NCBI RefSeq assembly: GCF_964019385.1
Contig: NC_088654.1
Span: 11,520,471-11,584,470, forward strand
DNA: 64,000 bases
Direction of reading: 5' to 3'
Source: Sycon ciliatum
Lineage: Eukaryota; Porifera; Calcarea; Leucosolenida; Sycettidae
Position numbers and translations under genes: made by a program
Notes under the pieces: model-generated
What the model saw: only the letters and a program-made list of their open reading frames with translations
Told to the model about the DNA's origin: nothing
Database searches by the model: none
In this document: positions 45,912-56,168 of the stretch, piece after piece
Layout of the letters: every line of letters begins with the position of its first letter
How positions within the stretch are numbered: the stretch's first letter is position 1

Positions 45912-46102
45912 GCGGATAATGCTCGAAAAGGTGGCATATTCTGCTCGAAAAGCAGTGAAAATGGCAGAACCATACAAACCTTAAAAGTTATGGCTGGCAT
46001 TCCTCGAATTCTGCTCCATTTCTTTATCCACATACCAAACATGCATGAAACTTACCAGAAAAAGTACCGAATTCTGCCAATTTTTCTGCCGGCATTATCC
46101 GC
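45912..46102 (+). repeat. GCAGAATTC-type dispersed repeat, best-preserved copy
   Basis: Inverted ends TGCGGATAATGC and GCATTATCCGC bound 190 bp. The interior shares TTCTGCTCCATTTCTTTATC and CACATACCAAACATGCATGA with the copies at 7.2 and 28.1 kb. There is no ORF. Confidence 0.8.
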
Positions 46103-46254
46103 ATATGCCTCAACCTGTAAGAAGGCCATAGTCCTGTTGGGTATACCCAAGTAAAATAATAAATACTACTACTGGTACTAGTATACATGACCACATGTAT
46201 CCCACACTAGTACAGACTGTCCAACCTTGCCACCTTTCCAAAGCAGGACACCTA

Positions 46255-46325
46255 CATGTACATGTACATGTACATGTAGATAAAATGTATGCGAAGGCAA
46301 TTGTCTCCCATGTACATGTAAATGT
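46255..46325. repeat. ACATGT palindromic run
   Basis: Four tandem ACATGT units occur at 46,255-46,279 and more at 46,310-46,325. This is the longest example of a motif scattered through the window. Confidence 0.85.
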
Positions 46326-46710
46326 ATCCAAAGCGGGAAAGTTGAACAGCCTGCCACAATAGTAACGCTCTTGCAGTGTCGGACGCCCACACCTCGCCAG
46401 GCTAGATTATCAGTCCTCCCTTGCCTCCTGCGCGTTTTACGCGCTTGTGTGGTCTGCATGCTCATGTTTGCTCTTGTTTTGTTCACGTTTCTTTTTCTCG
46501 ATTTGCTTCGTTTAGGGAACACAGCCCAACGCTATGTGATCAGTTATGTTGAGTGCTGCAGGTTGGGTGATGAGGACTGCCAGTAGTTGCCAGTTACTCA
46601 GTGGCAAAGGTTGCACGAAAGACGCACTGAATGCATGGCTATCGATCGAATGCCATGATTATGATTGTGGCTACTTTTGTAGTTCCGTTATGTGTACAAC
46701 ATGTACAGTG

Positions 46711-46849
46711 CTGGTAACTGAAATCCGACCCCTGAGTTGTGCGTTCACGTTCTAGCTGTCTCTATTAATATATTTTCGTAGTTTTACTATCCCGTGTTAG
46801 GTCTTTGCGATGTGAGGCCACCTCTCAGGGGTCGGATTTCAGTTGCCAG
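46711..46849. repeat. Hairpin MITE, copy 3, with loop insertion
   Basis: CTGGTAACTGAAATCCGACC and GGTCGGATTTCAGTTGCCAG are the arms. The loop is about 40 bp longer than in the other copies because of an AT-rich segment near 46,760-46,798. Confidence 0.8.
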
Positions 46850-46945
46850 CAATGTGCTACATGTAGTTCCACAGTATGAGCTCAGAGTGAACGTCGCAGA
46901 CAGTCTCTGTGGCCATCAGTGCAGCGTGTCCAGTCTCCCTACGTA

Positions 46946-47077
46946 TACAATAAATGAGGAGGCCGAGGGTTTATGACCAATAAAAACTATTAATTATTAT
47001 AAAAACCGAGGTCCCCCGAGGTTTTAATATTTAGTTTTTATTAGTCATAAACCCAAGGCCGGAGCATTTATTGTATT
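46946..47077. repeat. Hairpin MITE
   Basis: ACAATAAATG...GGTTTATGACCAATAAAAAC at the left faces GTTTTTATTAGTCATAAACC...CATTTATTGT at the right. The centre is AAAACCGAGGTCCCCCGAGG. Confidence 0.75.
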
Positions 47078-47518
47078 TAGAATCAACCAGTAAAAACTCC
47101 TACTCAATCTCCAACAACAAAGTTAGTGGACAGCTGTTATTTGTGTTGCTATGAAAACTCGTGTGCTGGACGAGTATTTGTTGTCATTGGTTCAAGTTCT
47201 TTTACTCTTCATAGGCTATCAGAACATTTTCCTTATTCGGTCTATTTATAACCAGTATCTATAATGAGAGTGTGGTCTGTCTCCATGGTTACCGGTGTTC
47301 ATTTCATAACTATAGCCACTTCTCCTTGTTAGACCTTATCTGGAAGGCCCATTCTTGCATATTCCAACAGCAGCCAAGGGAGCTAGCTCTCTTGGTTATG
47401 CGGACTGGGTCCGATCCTAAACAGCTGTTTTTTTATGAACTGTTTTTATGAACTGTTTTTATTGGATATAGATAGGATATGATTATGTTTAATAAACGAG
47501 GTTTGTGTCAATGGGAGA

Positions 47519-48031
47519 TAGGCCTTGACGGATTATGCTAATATTTTCGTGGAATTATGCTTTTCGCATTGCTGAAAAAATTGCAGAATTATGCTATTTT
47601 TATGCTAAAAGTTATCACATTATGCACATTATGCCGCATTATGCTTATTATGCTTATTATGCTGCTAATATTGTGATGGTTCTGTGCAAAATAACAGGGG
47701 AATTTTTGTAGAGGGCGTTGTACTGTAGATCTACATGTAGTAGCAAAAGTTCAACGGGGTCAACGCACCGTCCGACCTAGCTACGACCGTAACTGATAGT
47801 AGTGGACTGGACATGTTATCAAGGGAGTCGTAAACCTACGACTTCCTGGTGCATCTACTTGTACATGTACTTGTAGAACATTGTACAACTGTATGGAATT
47901 TGATGCGAACAGGCGGATTATTCCAATTTACATGTATGCGATTCGTATGCAATTTGCCTCAAATTATGCGATTATTCGATTTTGGTAGGAATTATGCGAA
48001 AAATTATGCTAGCATAATCCGTCAAGGCCTA
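47519..48031. mobile_element. hAT-like MITE, copy 1
   Basis: Ends TAGGCCTTGACGGATTATGC and its complement at 48,012-48,031 are perfect. The 8-bp target duplication ATGGGAGA (47,511-47,518 and 48,032-48,039) is exact. The interior is AT-rich with many TTATGC motifs and no ORF. It sits inside an older inverted repeat (AGAATCAACCAGTAAAAACT near 47,080 and its complement near 48,055). Confidence 0.88.
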
Positions 48032-48095
48032 ATGGGAGATTGACTTGGAGTTTTTACGAGTTGATTCTAATGTACTATAAAAGGAAGGTTATCTT

Positions 48096-48585
48096 TAGGC
48101 CTTGACAGATTATGCTAATATTTTCGTGAAATTATGCTTTTCGCATTGCTGAAAAAATTGCAGAATTATGCTATTATTATGCGAAAAGTTATCATATTAT
48201 GCGGCATTATGCTCACATATGCTGCTAATGTATATGATGGTTCTGTGCAAAATAATAGGTGAATTTTTTTGTAGAGGGCGTTGTACTGTAGTAGCAAAAG
48301 TTCAACGGGGTCAACGCACCGTCCGACCTAGCTATGACCGTCACCCTGGTCACTGATTGTAGTGGACTGGACATGCTATCAAGGGAGTCGTAAACCTACG
48401 CCTTCCTGGTGTGTATACTTGTACTTGTACTTGTAGAACATGTACAACTGTATGGAATTTGATGCGAACAGGCGGATTAGTCCAATTTTATGCGATTCGT
48501 ATGCAATTTGCCTCGAATAATCCGATTATTCGATTTTGGTAGGAATTATGCGAAAATTTATGCTAGCATAATCTGTCAAGGCCTA
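48096..48585. mobile_element. hAT-like MITE, copy 2
   Basis: The same family lies 64 bp further on: TAGGCCTTGACAGATTATGC and its complement. The 8-bp target duplication GTTATCTT (48,088-48,095 and 48,586-48,593) is exact. It is closely similar to copy 1, so both insertions are probably fairly recent. Confidence 0.88.
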
Positions 48586-48599
48586 GTTATCTTGATCAT

Positions 48600-49820
48600 G
48601 TTAATAATTGGCCTCACAGACATCACGGGCACTTCACACTCATTGTGTCACCAGGACGTCACGTGCTTGCCCTTGTGACTGCCCGTTGACAGGCATCTGT
48701 CGAAAACAAGGCCAGCGGGACACGAAGGGAGGGAATTGCCCGCCCAGCTCGACACGTTCCCTTCAAGTGCATCAAAACATAAGCAAAACGTGCTTGATTG
48801 CGTGGCAGAATCGAGAATCATCAAACAGCTCGCAGCCAATGACACCGTCGTTTTGTCCTGTCCTGTCCTGGTCATGCACCGTGGCAAACGAGACAGGTTG
48901 CTTCCGTGATGGCTGCTACTAGTACTAGTACTAGTAGTAGTATCCCATAAACACGATAATTTTGACCTGGTGTTGCGCTGTTCGCTGTTAGGGCTACACG
49001 CTGCAAACTCTTATGCAATCTGGGGGTCAAAGGTTGACAATTACTGGTGCAATAAAATAATTATGGCGCCTGTGATAAAAGGCAAGTAGTCATTGATACT
49101 GAGTGTAGATATACAAGTACTAGTTGGTGGCCGTGCGAAACGACAGTCAGCATGCGTCTGTCGGAGTGTCCTGTGCGTGCCTTCCGTCAGTGTTGTGAAA
49201 CGTTACTGCTAGCATTTGGAGCCTAGACGGTCCCCTTCCATCTTCACCACGACCTCCAGCAGATTGAGAACATCCAGGCATCAATCTCACACTCATCCCG
49301 GTTCATACACACACTGATTGTGCAAGGAGGTAGCCGCTCCGCCTCGGACACCAAAGACAAGTCATGATGCGGCTGTCTCCAACGTCCGCACGTCGGTCGA
49401 CCATGGTCCAGTGTAGAAGAGCCTAGATGGCTACACAACGAGTTACGTTCTGCTGCAGTATTGATGCCTGATGGTAGATCTACCATGTTGATCTCCCATG
49501 ATCTCTGTGGTGGCTGCGGCAAGAGTCGCATTGATCTCCTCGGGCCGCAGCGCAACATGTGCTAGATGATCCTTCAATGATTATGTGCCTACTGTATCAT
49601 GTATGCCCATTTTGCTCAGTGGGCTTACAGTTACACTTTCAGCCTTACACACACGCACGCACGCACACAGAATCCTGCGCCCATCGTCCAGTCATAATAA
49701 AAATTTAAATTATCATGGATTGCACACTGACACTCAGTGTCAGACGTCATGCGTCAGACGACAAAACAAATGACTACCGGCATCTAGATCTAGACTAGAC
49801 TACTCATACACACCTACAAC
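48600..49820. other. Anonymous DNA
   Basis: The minus-strand frame at 49,244-49,558 is open for 104 codons but has no recognised motif. No other structure was seen. Confidence 0.35.
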
Positions 49821-49822
49821 TA

Positions 49823-50018
49823 CAGTCAACTTCGCTTATAACGACACCTGGCGGGGCATCAAACATCAAAAAGGTATCCTTATTCGCGAAGTGTCGTTAT
49901 ACCCGAAGTCTCATTTTTATGTATTACAGTGGGATGGGACTTTGCTCTGGGCATGGAGATTCTGTCGTTATTCGCGAATTGTCGTTATATCCGCAGTCGT
50001 TATTAGCGAAGTTGACTG
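49823..50018. mobile_element. Mariner/pogo-type MITE
   Basis: CAGTCAACTTCGCTTATAAC and, complemented from the right, CAGTCAACTTCGCTAATAAC differ at one base. A TA dinucleotide lies on each side (49,821-49,822 and 50,019-50,020). These features match Tc1/mariner/pogo-type insertion at TA. Confidence 0.85.
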
Positions 50019-50478
50019 TAGTCTAGACTAAAGACAGCCACAACTGTAGTACAGGAGCATCATGCTGCCTGCTGGGGTGCTCCTTCAGCTCAGCTTGCAG
50101 ACCCTACATCCACCACTAGAAACCTTTTCCCAATTCATAGGTGATCCAAGTCCACACAACAAGAGACCAACACAGTTACATGCTTCTGTGGGCACCTGCA
50201 ACGTCTCACAGCAAACTGGAGAACGATACGCATGCAGCACTGAACATGACGATGATCATGACAACAAACACATCATATTATTATTATTGACGGGCAGGAT
50301 AAACTATGGCAGATGATTCTATAAGATTAAGACAGAATGGCTGGTATCTAGTGGCTGCGAGAATACCTAGTGCTGCAATGAACCACAGCAATGCATATAC
50401 ATGTAAAACAGAGAGGTTACAGGCTGTCCAAGAGAGTGCTCAGTACAGAGAAGCAGATAAGAGAACTGAAAACTTGAG

Positions 50479-50528
50479 TGTTTTAACTCTGAGTTTCACG
50501 CACTACATAAAGCGGTCATCAGAAAACA
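50479..50528 (-). ncRNA. Hammerhead ribozyme, type I (H5)
   Basis: On the minus strand: stem I UGUUUU (50,528-50,523) and AAAACA (50,484-50,479), six Watson-Crick pairs. CUGAUGA is at 50,522-50,516. Stem II is CGC/GCG with a C-U mismatch at its base and a 10-nt loop. GAA is at 50,497-50,495. Stem III is ACU-CAG-AGU (50,494-50,486) and the predicted cut follows U50,485. The mismatch next to the core may reduce activity. Confidence 0.72.
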
Positions 50529-51161
50529 GTAAGCGGTAAATCTGGATCAGTACTGCTGGTACTGATACACACCAGTCACAGAGTAACTAATAGCTCCATG
50601 TGTAATATATATCGAGCAGATCAAAACAATATCAAGCAGTGGCTGAGTGAGCGAGCAGCTGACCAATGCACACCGACTCATTGACAGATATTACTAGTAT
50701 GCTGCGTAAAGCAGGCACCAGTGTACTTAGAGCGTTCTGCCGGAATGCACAGCATGACTGGAGCGAATGCATTTCAAACGAAGAACAGAAGTAGAGGGAA
50801 TGAAAAAAAAGGAAAGAAAAAAGGATAAAAAGGGGACTCACACTCAAGACGAAAACAAGTCGGAAGGCCGTTGGTGTGCGCATTGAAAAAGTGAATTTGA
50901 AATCAAGGCCATATGGAAAATACCTGGCATAAAACGATTCGGAAATGTAAGCACAAGAAAAGTGCGATCGCGAGCGGTAGAGATTATTGAAAATATTGTA
51001 CAGAATGTTGCCATGGATATGGATTATGTCAGATCAATAATAGGACAGTGGTGAGGGTGTTGGTATTGGCTGGAATATGGTCTACAGATGCAAAGCTGTG
51101 AGAACGAAATGCGCTGGTGGTAAACGTCAAAACACAGTACGTGCACAATCATGATCAGTTC

Positions 51162-51280
51162 CAGTGTGTGTGTGTGTGTGTCGTGGGGCGGGGGGGGGGG
51201 GGGGGGGGAAGGCGAGGGAGATAAGAGAAGCGGTCGAATTGGGAGTGGGAGCAGGGGGGGGGGGGGGGGATGGACCAGAA
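51162..51280. repeat. GT run and G tracts at the 3' end of the membrane-protein gene
   Basis: A (GT)n stretch (51,162-51,181) is followed by G tracts at about 51,189-51,208 and 51,255-51,269. On the gene's sense strand these are C-rich and start about 20 bp after the stop codon. Confidence 0.85.
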
Positions 51281-51286
51281 TTCTGT

Positions 51287-52333
51287 TTAGACAAACGTAT
51301 TGGAGAAGCGCAGCTTGTTGGACGTGACGTCTTTGTACATCGGATTACGCGATCGGTTTGAGCTCTGTCGGCCTGGCGGAGCTGGTGCCACAGTAACTCC
51401 AGTGCTTGATCGCTCGCTGCAGCGCTTCTGGCTCGGGCCACGGCTCAGCTCGTAGATCGGGTTGCTGGAGTCGTTTCCGATGTTGAAGTCCAGCCTTGGA
51501 ACAGCGGCGGCGTCGGGGGTGGCTGGGAAAACGCCGTCATCCCCGCCGCTCTCACTAGCCAGCTCCCGCTGTGCATGGTCGTCAGCGCCGGTGTTGGTCT
51601 TGGACGGCTGATTGTTGTTGTTAAGTAGAACCGACAGGGACAAGTCGGAGGACGTGCGAGCATCTGTGGCGCGCGGCGGACCTGGCTCATCGGCTGCTGA
51701 GCATTCGATGGCGCTGTCGCCACTGCTGCGATCCGAAGTCTGCTGTCCAGGAGTTGGCTCAACGGCGCTGATGTCGGCATTGGGGCTCAGAGACGATCGG
51801 TTAGTCACCTGCATGCTCACGTCAACAAACACCATCTCACTCTCGGACGGTTCGTCTGGTAGCGGGTGTGATTTCGACCAGTCGCGAGTGGCCACTTTCG
51901 GGCCGTGCAGGGACTGAAAGGACTGGCGGCTGCTCAGGGAGTTGAGTCGATTCAGGTCCGGGTGCGTCTCGTGCTCGATGTCCGCCGCATCGCCCAACAT
52001 CGTCGTACCGCGGTGCGGTGGTGCGTGCCCAGTGGAACCGTGCCGCGACAAGACCGAGCGAGTTTCGCAGAACAGGCTGTCCTCGCTCTCGTGCTGCCCT
52101 CGCTGCAAGTGGTCGTGCGGCATCTCGTAGTCGCTGACACGCACGATGCTCGCCGCCCGCGACGATGGGTTGCGATTGTCCTCATTGTCTTGCACACGCA
52201 CGTGTTCACCGACACCCTTGCTCTTGACCCGCTGCCAATACAGCCACGTCGCTATCAGGACTACGATCATGCAAAACACGACAACGACGAACCCCCAGAG
52301 AACGCCAACCGAAACAGGGCTACTGAGGGCCAT
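51287..52333 (-). CDS. Single-pass membrane protein with two NPxY motifs
   Basis: A 348-codon uninterrupted frame. Residues about 10-32 are strongly hydrophobic (VLWGFVVVVFCMIVVLIATW), with only a short polar N-terminus before them and WQRVKSK after. This predicts a short outer part and a long cytosolic tail. The tail is Ser/Asp/Glu-rich and low in complexity. Near its end it carries NPIY (about residues 291-294) and NPMY (about 330-333), motifs that in other proteins bind PTB domains or direct clathrin-mediated uptake. I know no family with this layout. The start is the first in-frame ATG and fits a membrane anchor. Extra 5' exons encoding an ectodomain cannot be excluded. Confidence 0.7.
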   Translation of the reverse strand: MALSSPVSVGVLWGFVVVVFCMIVVLIATWLYWQRVKSKGVGEHVRVQDNEDNRNPSSRAASIVRVSDYEMPHDHLQRGQHESEDSLFCETRSVLSRHGSTGHAPPHRGTTMLGDAADIEHETHPDLNRLNSLSSRQSFQSLHGPKVATRDWSKSHPLPDEPSESEMVFVDVSMQVTNRSSLSPNADISAVEPTPGQQTSDRSSGDSAIECSAADEPGPPRATDARTSSDLSLSVLLNNNNQPSKTNTGADDHAQRELASESGGDDGVFPATPDAAAVPRLDFNIGNDSSNPIYELSRGPSQKRCSERSSTGVTVAPAPPGRQSSNRSRNPMYKDVTSNKLRFSNTFV

Positions 52334-52436
52334 GTCTGCTCTGCTAGGAAAACGGGCAGTTCACAATTCAACCAATCTGCCAGTGGGAGCTGAGCTGCCT
52401 GCAGTACGCAATACGCCTCTGGGCAAGGGAACAATG

Positions 52437-52467
52437 CAACAACAACAACAACAACAACAACAACAAC
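52437..52467. repeat. (CAA)n microsatellite
   Basis: Ten CAA units lie about 100 bp upstream of the start codon of the membrane-protein gene, perhaps in its 5' leader or promoter. Confidence 0.9.
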
Positions 52468-52469
52468 GT

Positions 52470-54350
52470 GTTAGGCTGCACACAGCTCGAAGCGAAGGTG
52501 CTTGCAGGCTGGACTGGTGTCAGAAATCCTGTATCAAGATCCTGTGTCAATTCCGCGTGTTGCTTCTAGTGCGCACGTCTTTGTGTGCAGTGAATGATGC
52601 TGGGATCAGGACTGGGTGAGGATCTGGTACACCTGTACACCAACGTTTTCTTCTTCAGGAAACTAGGTTTTCACTCAAGTGCCAGTGCTTGGAGAGTGCA
52701 AGCTGCTGCTACATGCACTCCCAATCAGTCATTCACAGTTAGTTACTAAGTTAGCCAAGAGCCACTCAAACTCTTGTTGTCTTGGGGGGCAGCTGCACAG
52801 AACCCTCCCAGGTCACAGAAAACAACGTTGTTTTACTAACTAAAGTCTAAAACCTTGTACTACTACTTCACTCACTTTGACTCAGCGCGTGTACGTGTGG
52901 AAGTATGTTGTTTCCAGCTGATTGTCGACAAGCGCGTGGCGCACAGTTGGAAAGATCTTACACACGACTCAGGATGACAAAAGGTACTTGTACAGCAGTG
53001 GCAGTGCGTGCGTGCGTGCACACGTGTAGCGCTGTCTTCTGCTCAGCACGAAACCGAGGCCAGGAAGAAGATAATGTTACACTCGGCGAATCCTCTCCGG
53101 TGCCGGTGGTGCCCGTAACAAGTAACACTACAGGACGTCCGTTCTCCGACAGCTAGCACACGCTAGTTGAGTGAGAGGCGTTTCGCCGGCCTCGACACAC
53201 AGTAAGGTCGGCCTGCAGCTAGCGCACAGATTGGTCCAGCGATCCGTGTCGACGACAGCAATGGGCAAGATGGTGTGCTGCACCGATCACCACCTGACAG
53301 AGAAAATACTCTTACTTAGTATTCTTCTTCTCCTATCCCAGCTGTCCAGGTCAAAACAAACAACGACTACGTCTGAAACAACACGGAGCTAATTTATTAC
53401 AACTACCAGTACTGGAGGCAAAGAGCTTTAGTGTTTTCAAAGACACGAAACAGTCCTACTTGTACCGTACAACTACTGTCTTCATGTACATCGCTACTGC
53501 CACAGTGCCAGTCACGTAAACTCCTCAAAACACCCACATACCAACAAGGCAGTGATCGAGACGACAATCTTCCAGTAGTGCAGTCCTGCTCTACGAGTAA
53601 TAGTACTAATACGCGCTGTGCCACCTTGCTGAGCGCAGGCAAGTGATTGCGCGAGCAGTCCACAGCTAGCAGCCACTGTGTCTGTGGGACCGGTGGAAAA
53701 TGACCAAAGTCAAACAAGTTCGCGACTCGCCACATTCGTGCTGGCTATATCTTAGGTGATGACTCTATCGCAATGGAATCGGGAAGCGCTGCTTGCTGAG
53801 ATTTTGCAAAGCTCCGCTAGCGCTCACCCTTGCAGCAGGAAAAATGCTTGCGGAGGATAAAACGTATTTTTGTCGTTGATTGACAGTAGACAGCTCTGAC
53901 AGGCAGTCTAATCCGCCCCTGCGCGAACGCACGCCAAACTACTACTGTACTAGTACTACATGACTACATCATGAACAGACTCAGTGTACGCAGAAATGCA
54001 CTGACTGACGACGTGACGTGACGTTCCTCTGTCTGTGACTGCACTGGTCATTGGATTTGGAGAACAGGGCATGATGCAGGCCAGGACGCGTGCGCTGCAT
54101 GGAGGTCTGCACTTGCGGCTGGCGTGCGATGCCGGATCGGACAGGCCAAGTCAGTTCAGACATACCGGTAAATCAAGGTAAATTTACCTGCACAGAAAAG
54201 CATGCCCAGAAGATCAGCTCGAGCAGCATTTCGCATTTACCAGAAATGCACTCCAACGAATGGATTATGACAGGGAGTCGAGTAATCAGGTGACCTCTGA
54301 CACTAGGCTCTGACAATGACGTCTAGATTTGCACTAGTCTTGCTAGCCGC
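52470..54350. other. Anonymous DNA
   Basis: A short plus-strand frame from 53,261 starts MGKMVCC and has a signal-peptide-like hydrophobic run (ILLLSILLLLSQL) next to a possible donor (CCAG|GTCAAA). It could be a first exon but nothing downstream supports it. Confidence 0.3.
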
Positions 54351-54354
54351 GAGG

Positions 54355-54355
<1 letters not shown>

Positions 54356-54424
<69 letters not shown>

Positions 54425-54425
54425 G
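54356..54425. repeat. (GT)n microsatellite
   Basis: About 66 bp of pure GT dinucleotide. Confidence 0.95.
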
Positions 54426-54429
54426 CGAC

Positions 54430-55420
54430 GCGTCGAAAATGAACAGATGATTCTGTCGTCTCGCACGTGTGGTTGCCTTGCCCTTCACTTCAGTGCCATA
54501 ATGCTTTCTCCTTCTTCTGAACAGCCAGTGCCATATGTTGCTGCCTTCACTGTCGCTACTTCGCTTTCACCATGACTTTGGCCACGGGCAGTTGTTTAGC
54601 ACAGGCGCTAGGCGAAGCCCAACGCCGCTGTGCGGTGTATCATATCAGTACAATACCATGTAGATCTACCATTCCCGTCCGGGCTATCTGCAGGCTGCAG
54701 CATTCATTCGACACTGAGTCTGAGGATGTAAAATGTATGGGGCAAGTGGAGCCAATGTTGGATGAGTTCCTCAGCACGTCAATCAGGTGATGCTGCCTCG
54801 AATCCGGCTTAGTAGATCTACTAACGTGAATCATGTGAATGTCAGGGATATGTGCAGGCCGTATCGCGATCGTGCTCTCAGATCATGGCAACACGTGTAC
54901 AACGAGTTAGTCGACTGCATGCACTGTCCCTGCCCTGCCCGGCCAGTCTACGCCACACAGTTTAACTGTTTACAGTTTGGTACATGACGATTGTATTTGT
55001 AGTAAGCTACAGCACTTGCATACTACACATGCAGAGTTTGGATCGGCCAAGTGCCAATGTGGTGGTGTGGTGTATGGCCGGATCGTCGCTACTGCTTCTC
55101 GACTGTACAAAATAGTACTAGTAGTAGCTCAGAAAACACTGCATTCTTTTCGTGGACAGAGTGTAGTACAGTATTGTGGTCTATTCCGTTCACACAATTC
55201 GAACACACCCAGCGCACACCCCCAGCTGTCGGCTCCGCATGAGTTGAGCTTGGCAAGTGCCGATTGGCTGTGTGGCGACCTGCCTGCAGCAATTTTATAC
55301 TGTGACTTGTGAGGAGTGAGGAATCAGTTTATCCGGCCACAAAGCCTGCACAAATACACATGAATAATACAGTTCTACTACAAACTCAGTGTAGGAAAAG
55401 AGTGTGCTGCTCCCTACATG
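54430..55420. other. Anonymous DNA
   Basis: No supported gene or recognised repeat. Confidence 0.4.
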
Positions 55421-55424
55421 GGAG

Positions 55425-55620
55425 CTCGCGGTTTTCCTGCCGACTTGAATTCTCACTTGACTGACTCACGACTACGGACTAGTCGACTGCCATCCAGAGC
55501 ACACGAGAAGTCCATTGAACCGTCCATTAAACCGTCCACTCGGCACACCTACAACTAGTACAAGAAAGTACCAGTCCCTGCTCAAGACACAGTGTTTCGG
55601 GGAATTCACCTCTCATCAGT
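55425..55620. repeat. Hammerhead-bearing repeat, third copy of the 4.7-5.2 kb family
   Basis: GGAGCTCGCGGTTTTCCTGC, CTGCCATCCAGAGCACACGA and AGTACCAGTCCCTGCTCAAG follow in the same order as the left arm at 4.74 kb. The end is the hammerhead H6. Confidence 0.75.
55581..55620 (-). ncRNA. Hammerhead-like motif with intact core (H6)
   Basis: On the minus strand: CUGAUGA (55,619-55,613), stem II GAGG...CCCC with loop UGAAUU and one A-C mismatch, GAA (55,598-55,596), stem III ACA-CUG-UGU (55,595-55,587), C55,586 at the cleavage position, then UUGAG. The 5' strand of stem I (AGGUGA) no longer pairs, whereas the 5.1-kb copy keeps GCUCAA. Core intact, stem I lost. Confidence 0.62.
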
Positions 55621-55739
55621 CACCTCTCTATACAGTGTAGTAAAATAAATGCTAAACACGAATATTGGCAATAGCTGCCTCCTATTGCCTCATGGACTCG
55701 TCGAAGTCAGTGTCCATAATGCAATGCGCCTGTGCTAGA

Positions 55740-55950
55740 CTATTGAATCTCATAATCCAAGGCACAAATAATTGTAAATGAATGATATAATTTATACTCA
55801 ATCTGCGGACGGAACTGTTTCGTCCTTTGTGGACTCATCGGCGCAGCACAGACAAAATGAGGCCGAACCTGGTGGCAATGAAAAATAAATTTTCCAGAAC
55901 CAAGCTCGAAGGGGACCTTGCCAGAGTGCTCAAACTGCACTGACAAGTAG
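55740..55950 (-). repeat. Internally deleted copy of the 60.3-61.6 kb ribozyme repeat
   Basis: Read on the minus strand it begins ACTTGTCAGT...GTTTGAGCACTCTG, as at 60,353, then jumps to TTTTTCATTGC and CAGGTTCGGCCTCA, as at 61,480-61,505, and ends past a hammerhead. It is about 0.2 kb against about 1.25 kb for the longer copy. Confidence 0.65.
55803..55846 (-). ncRNA. Hammerhead ribozyme, one core substitution (H7)
   Basis: On the minus strand: stem I CUGCG (55,846-55,842) and CGCAG (55,807-55,803), stem II GUCC-ACAAA-GGAC, GAA (55,821-55,819), stem III ACAG/CCGU with one mismatch, and a GUC cleavage triplet ending at C55,808. The catalytic segment reads CCGAUGA instead of CUGAUGA. U4 is part of the conserved core, so this copy is probably impaired. 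The 61.5-kb relative has the normal base. Confidence 0.7.
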
Positions 55951-56168
55951 CGAGTACTTCGAAGTAGATTCTACTACTACTGGCCGGAGACTACGCCATT
56001 GGGTTTATAGCACATAAGAATGATGTTATACATGTACGTTTAATTATTACTTACTTACATGTACAAACAAGGCCGGTCTAGGAAGCTCGAGGCACAGTGC
56101 TCAATGTACGAATGTACAGAGCTGTATACACACACAACAGAGGCGAAAGGCTGTGTTAGGTGTACTAC

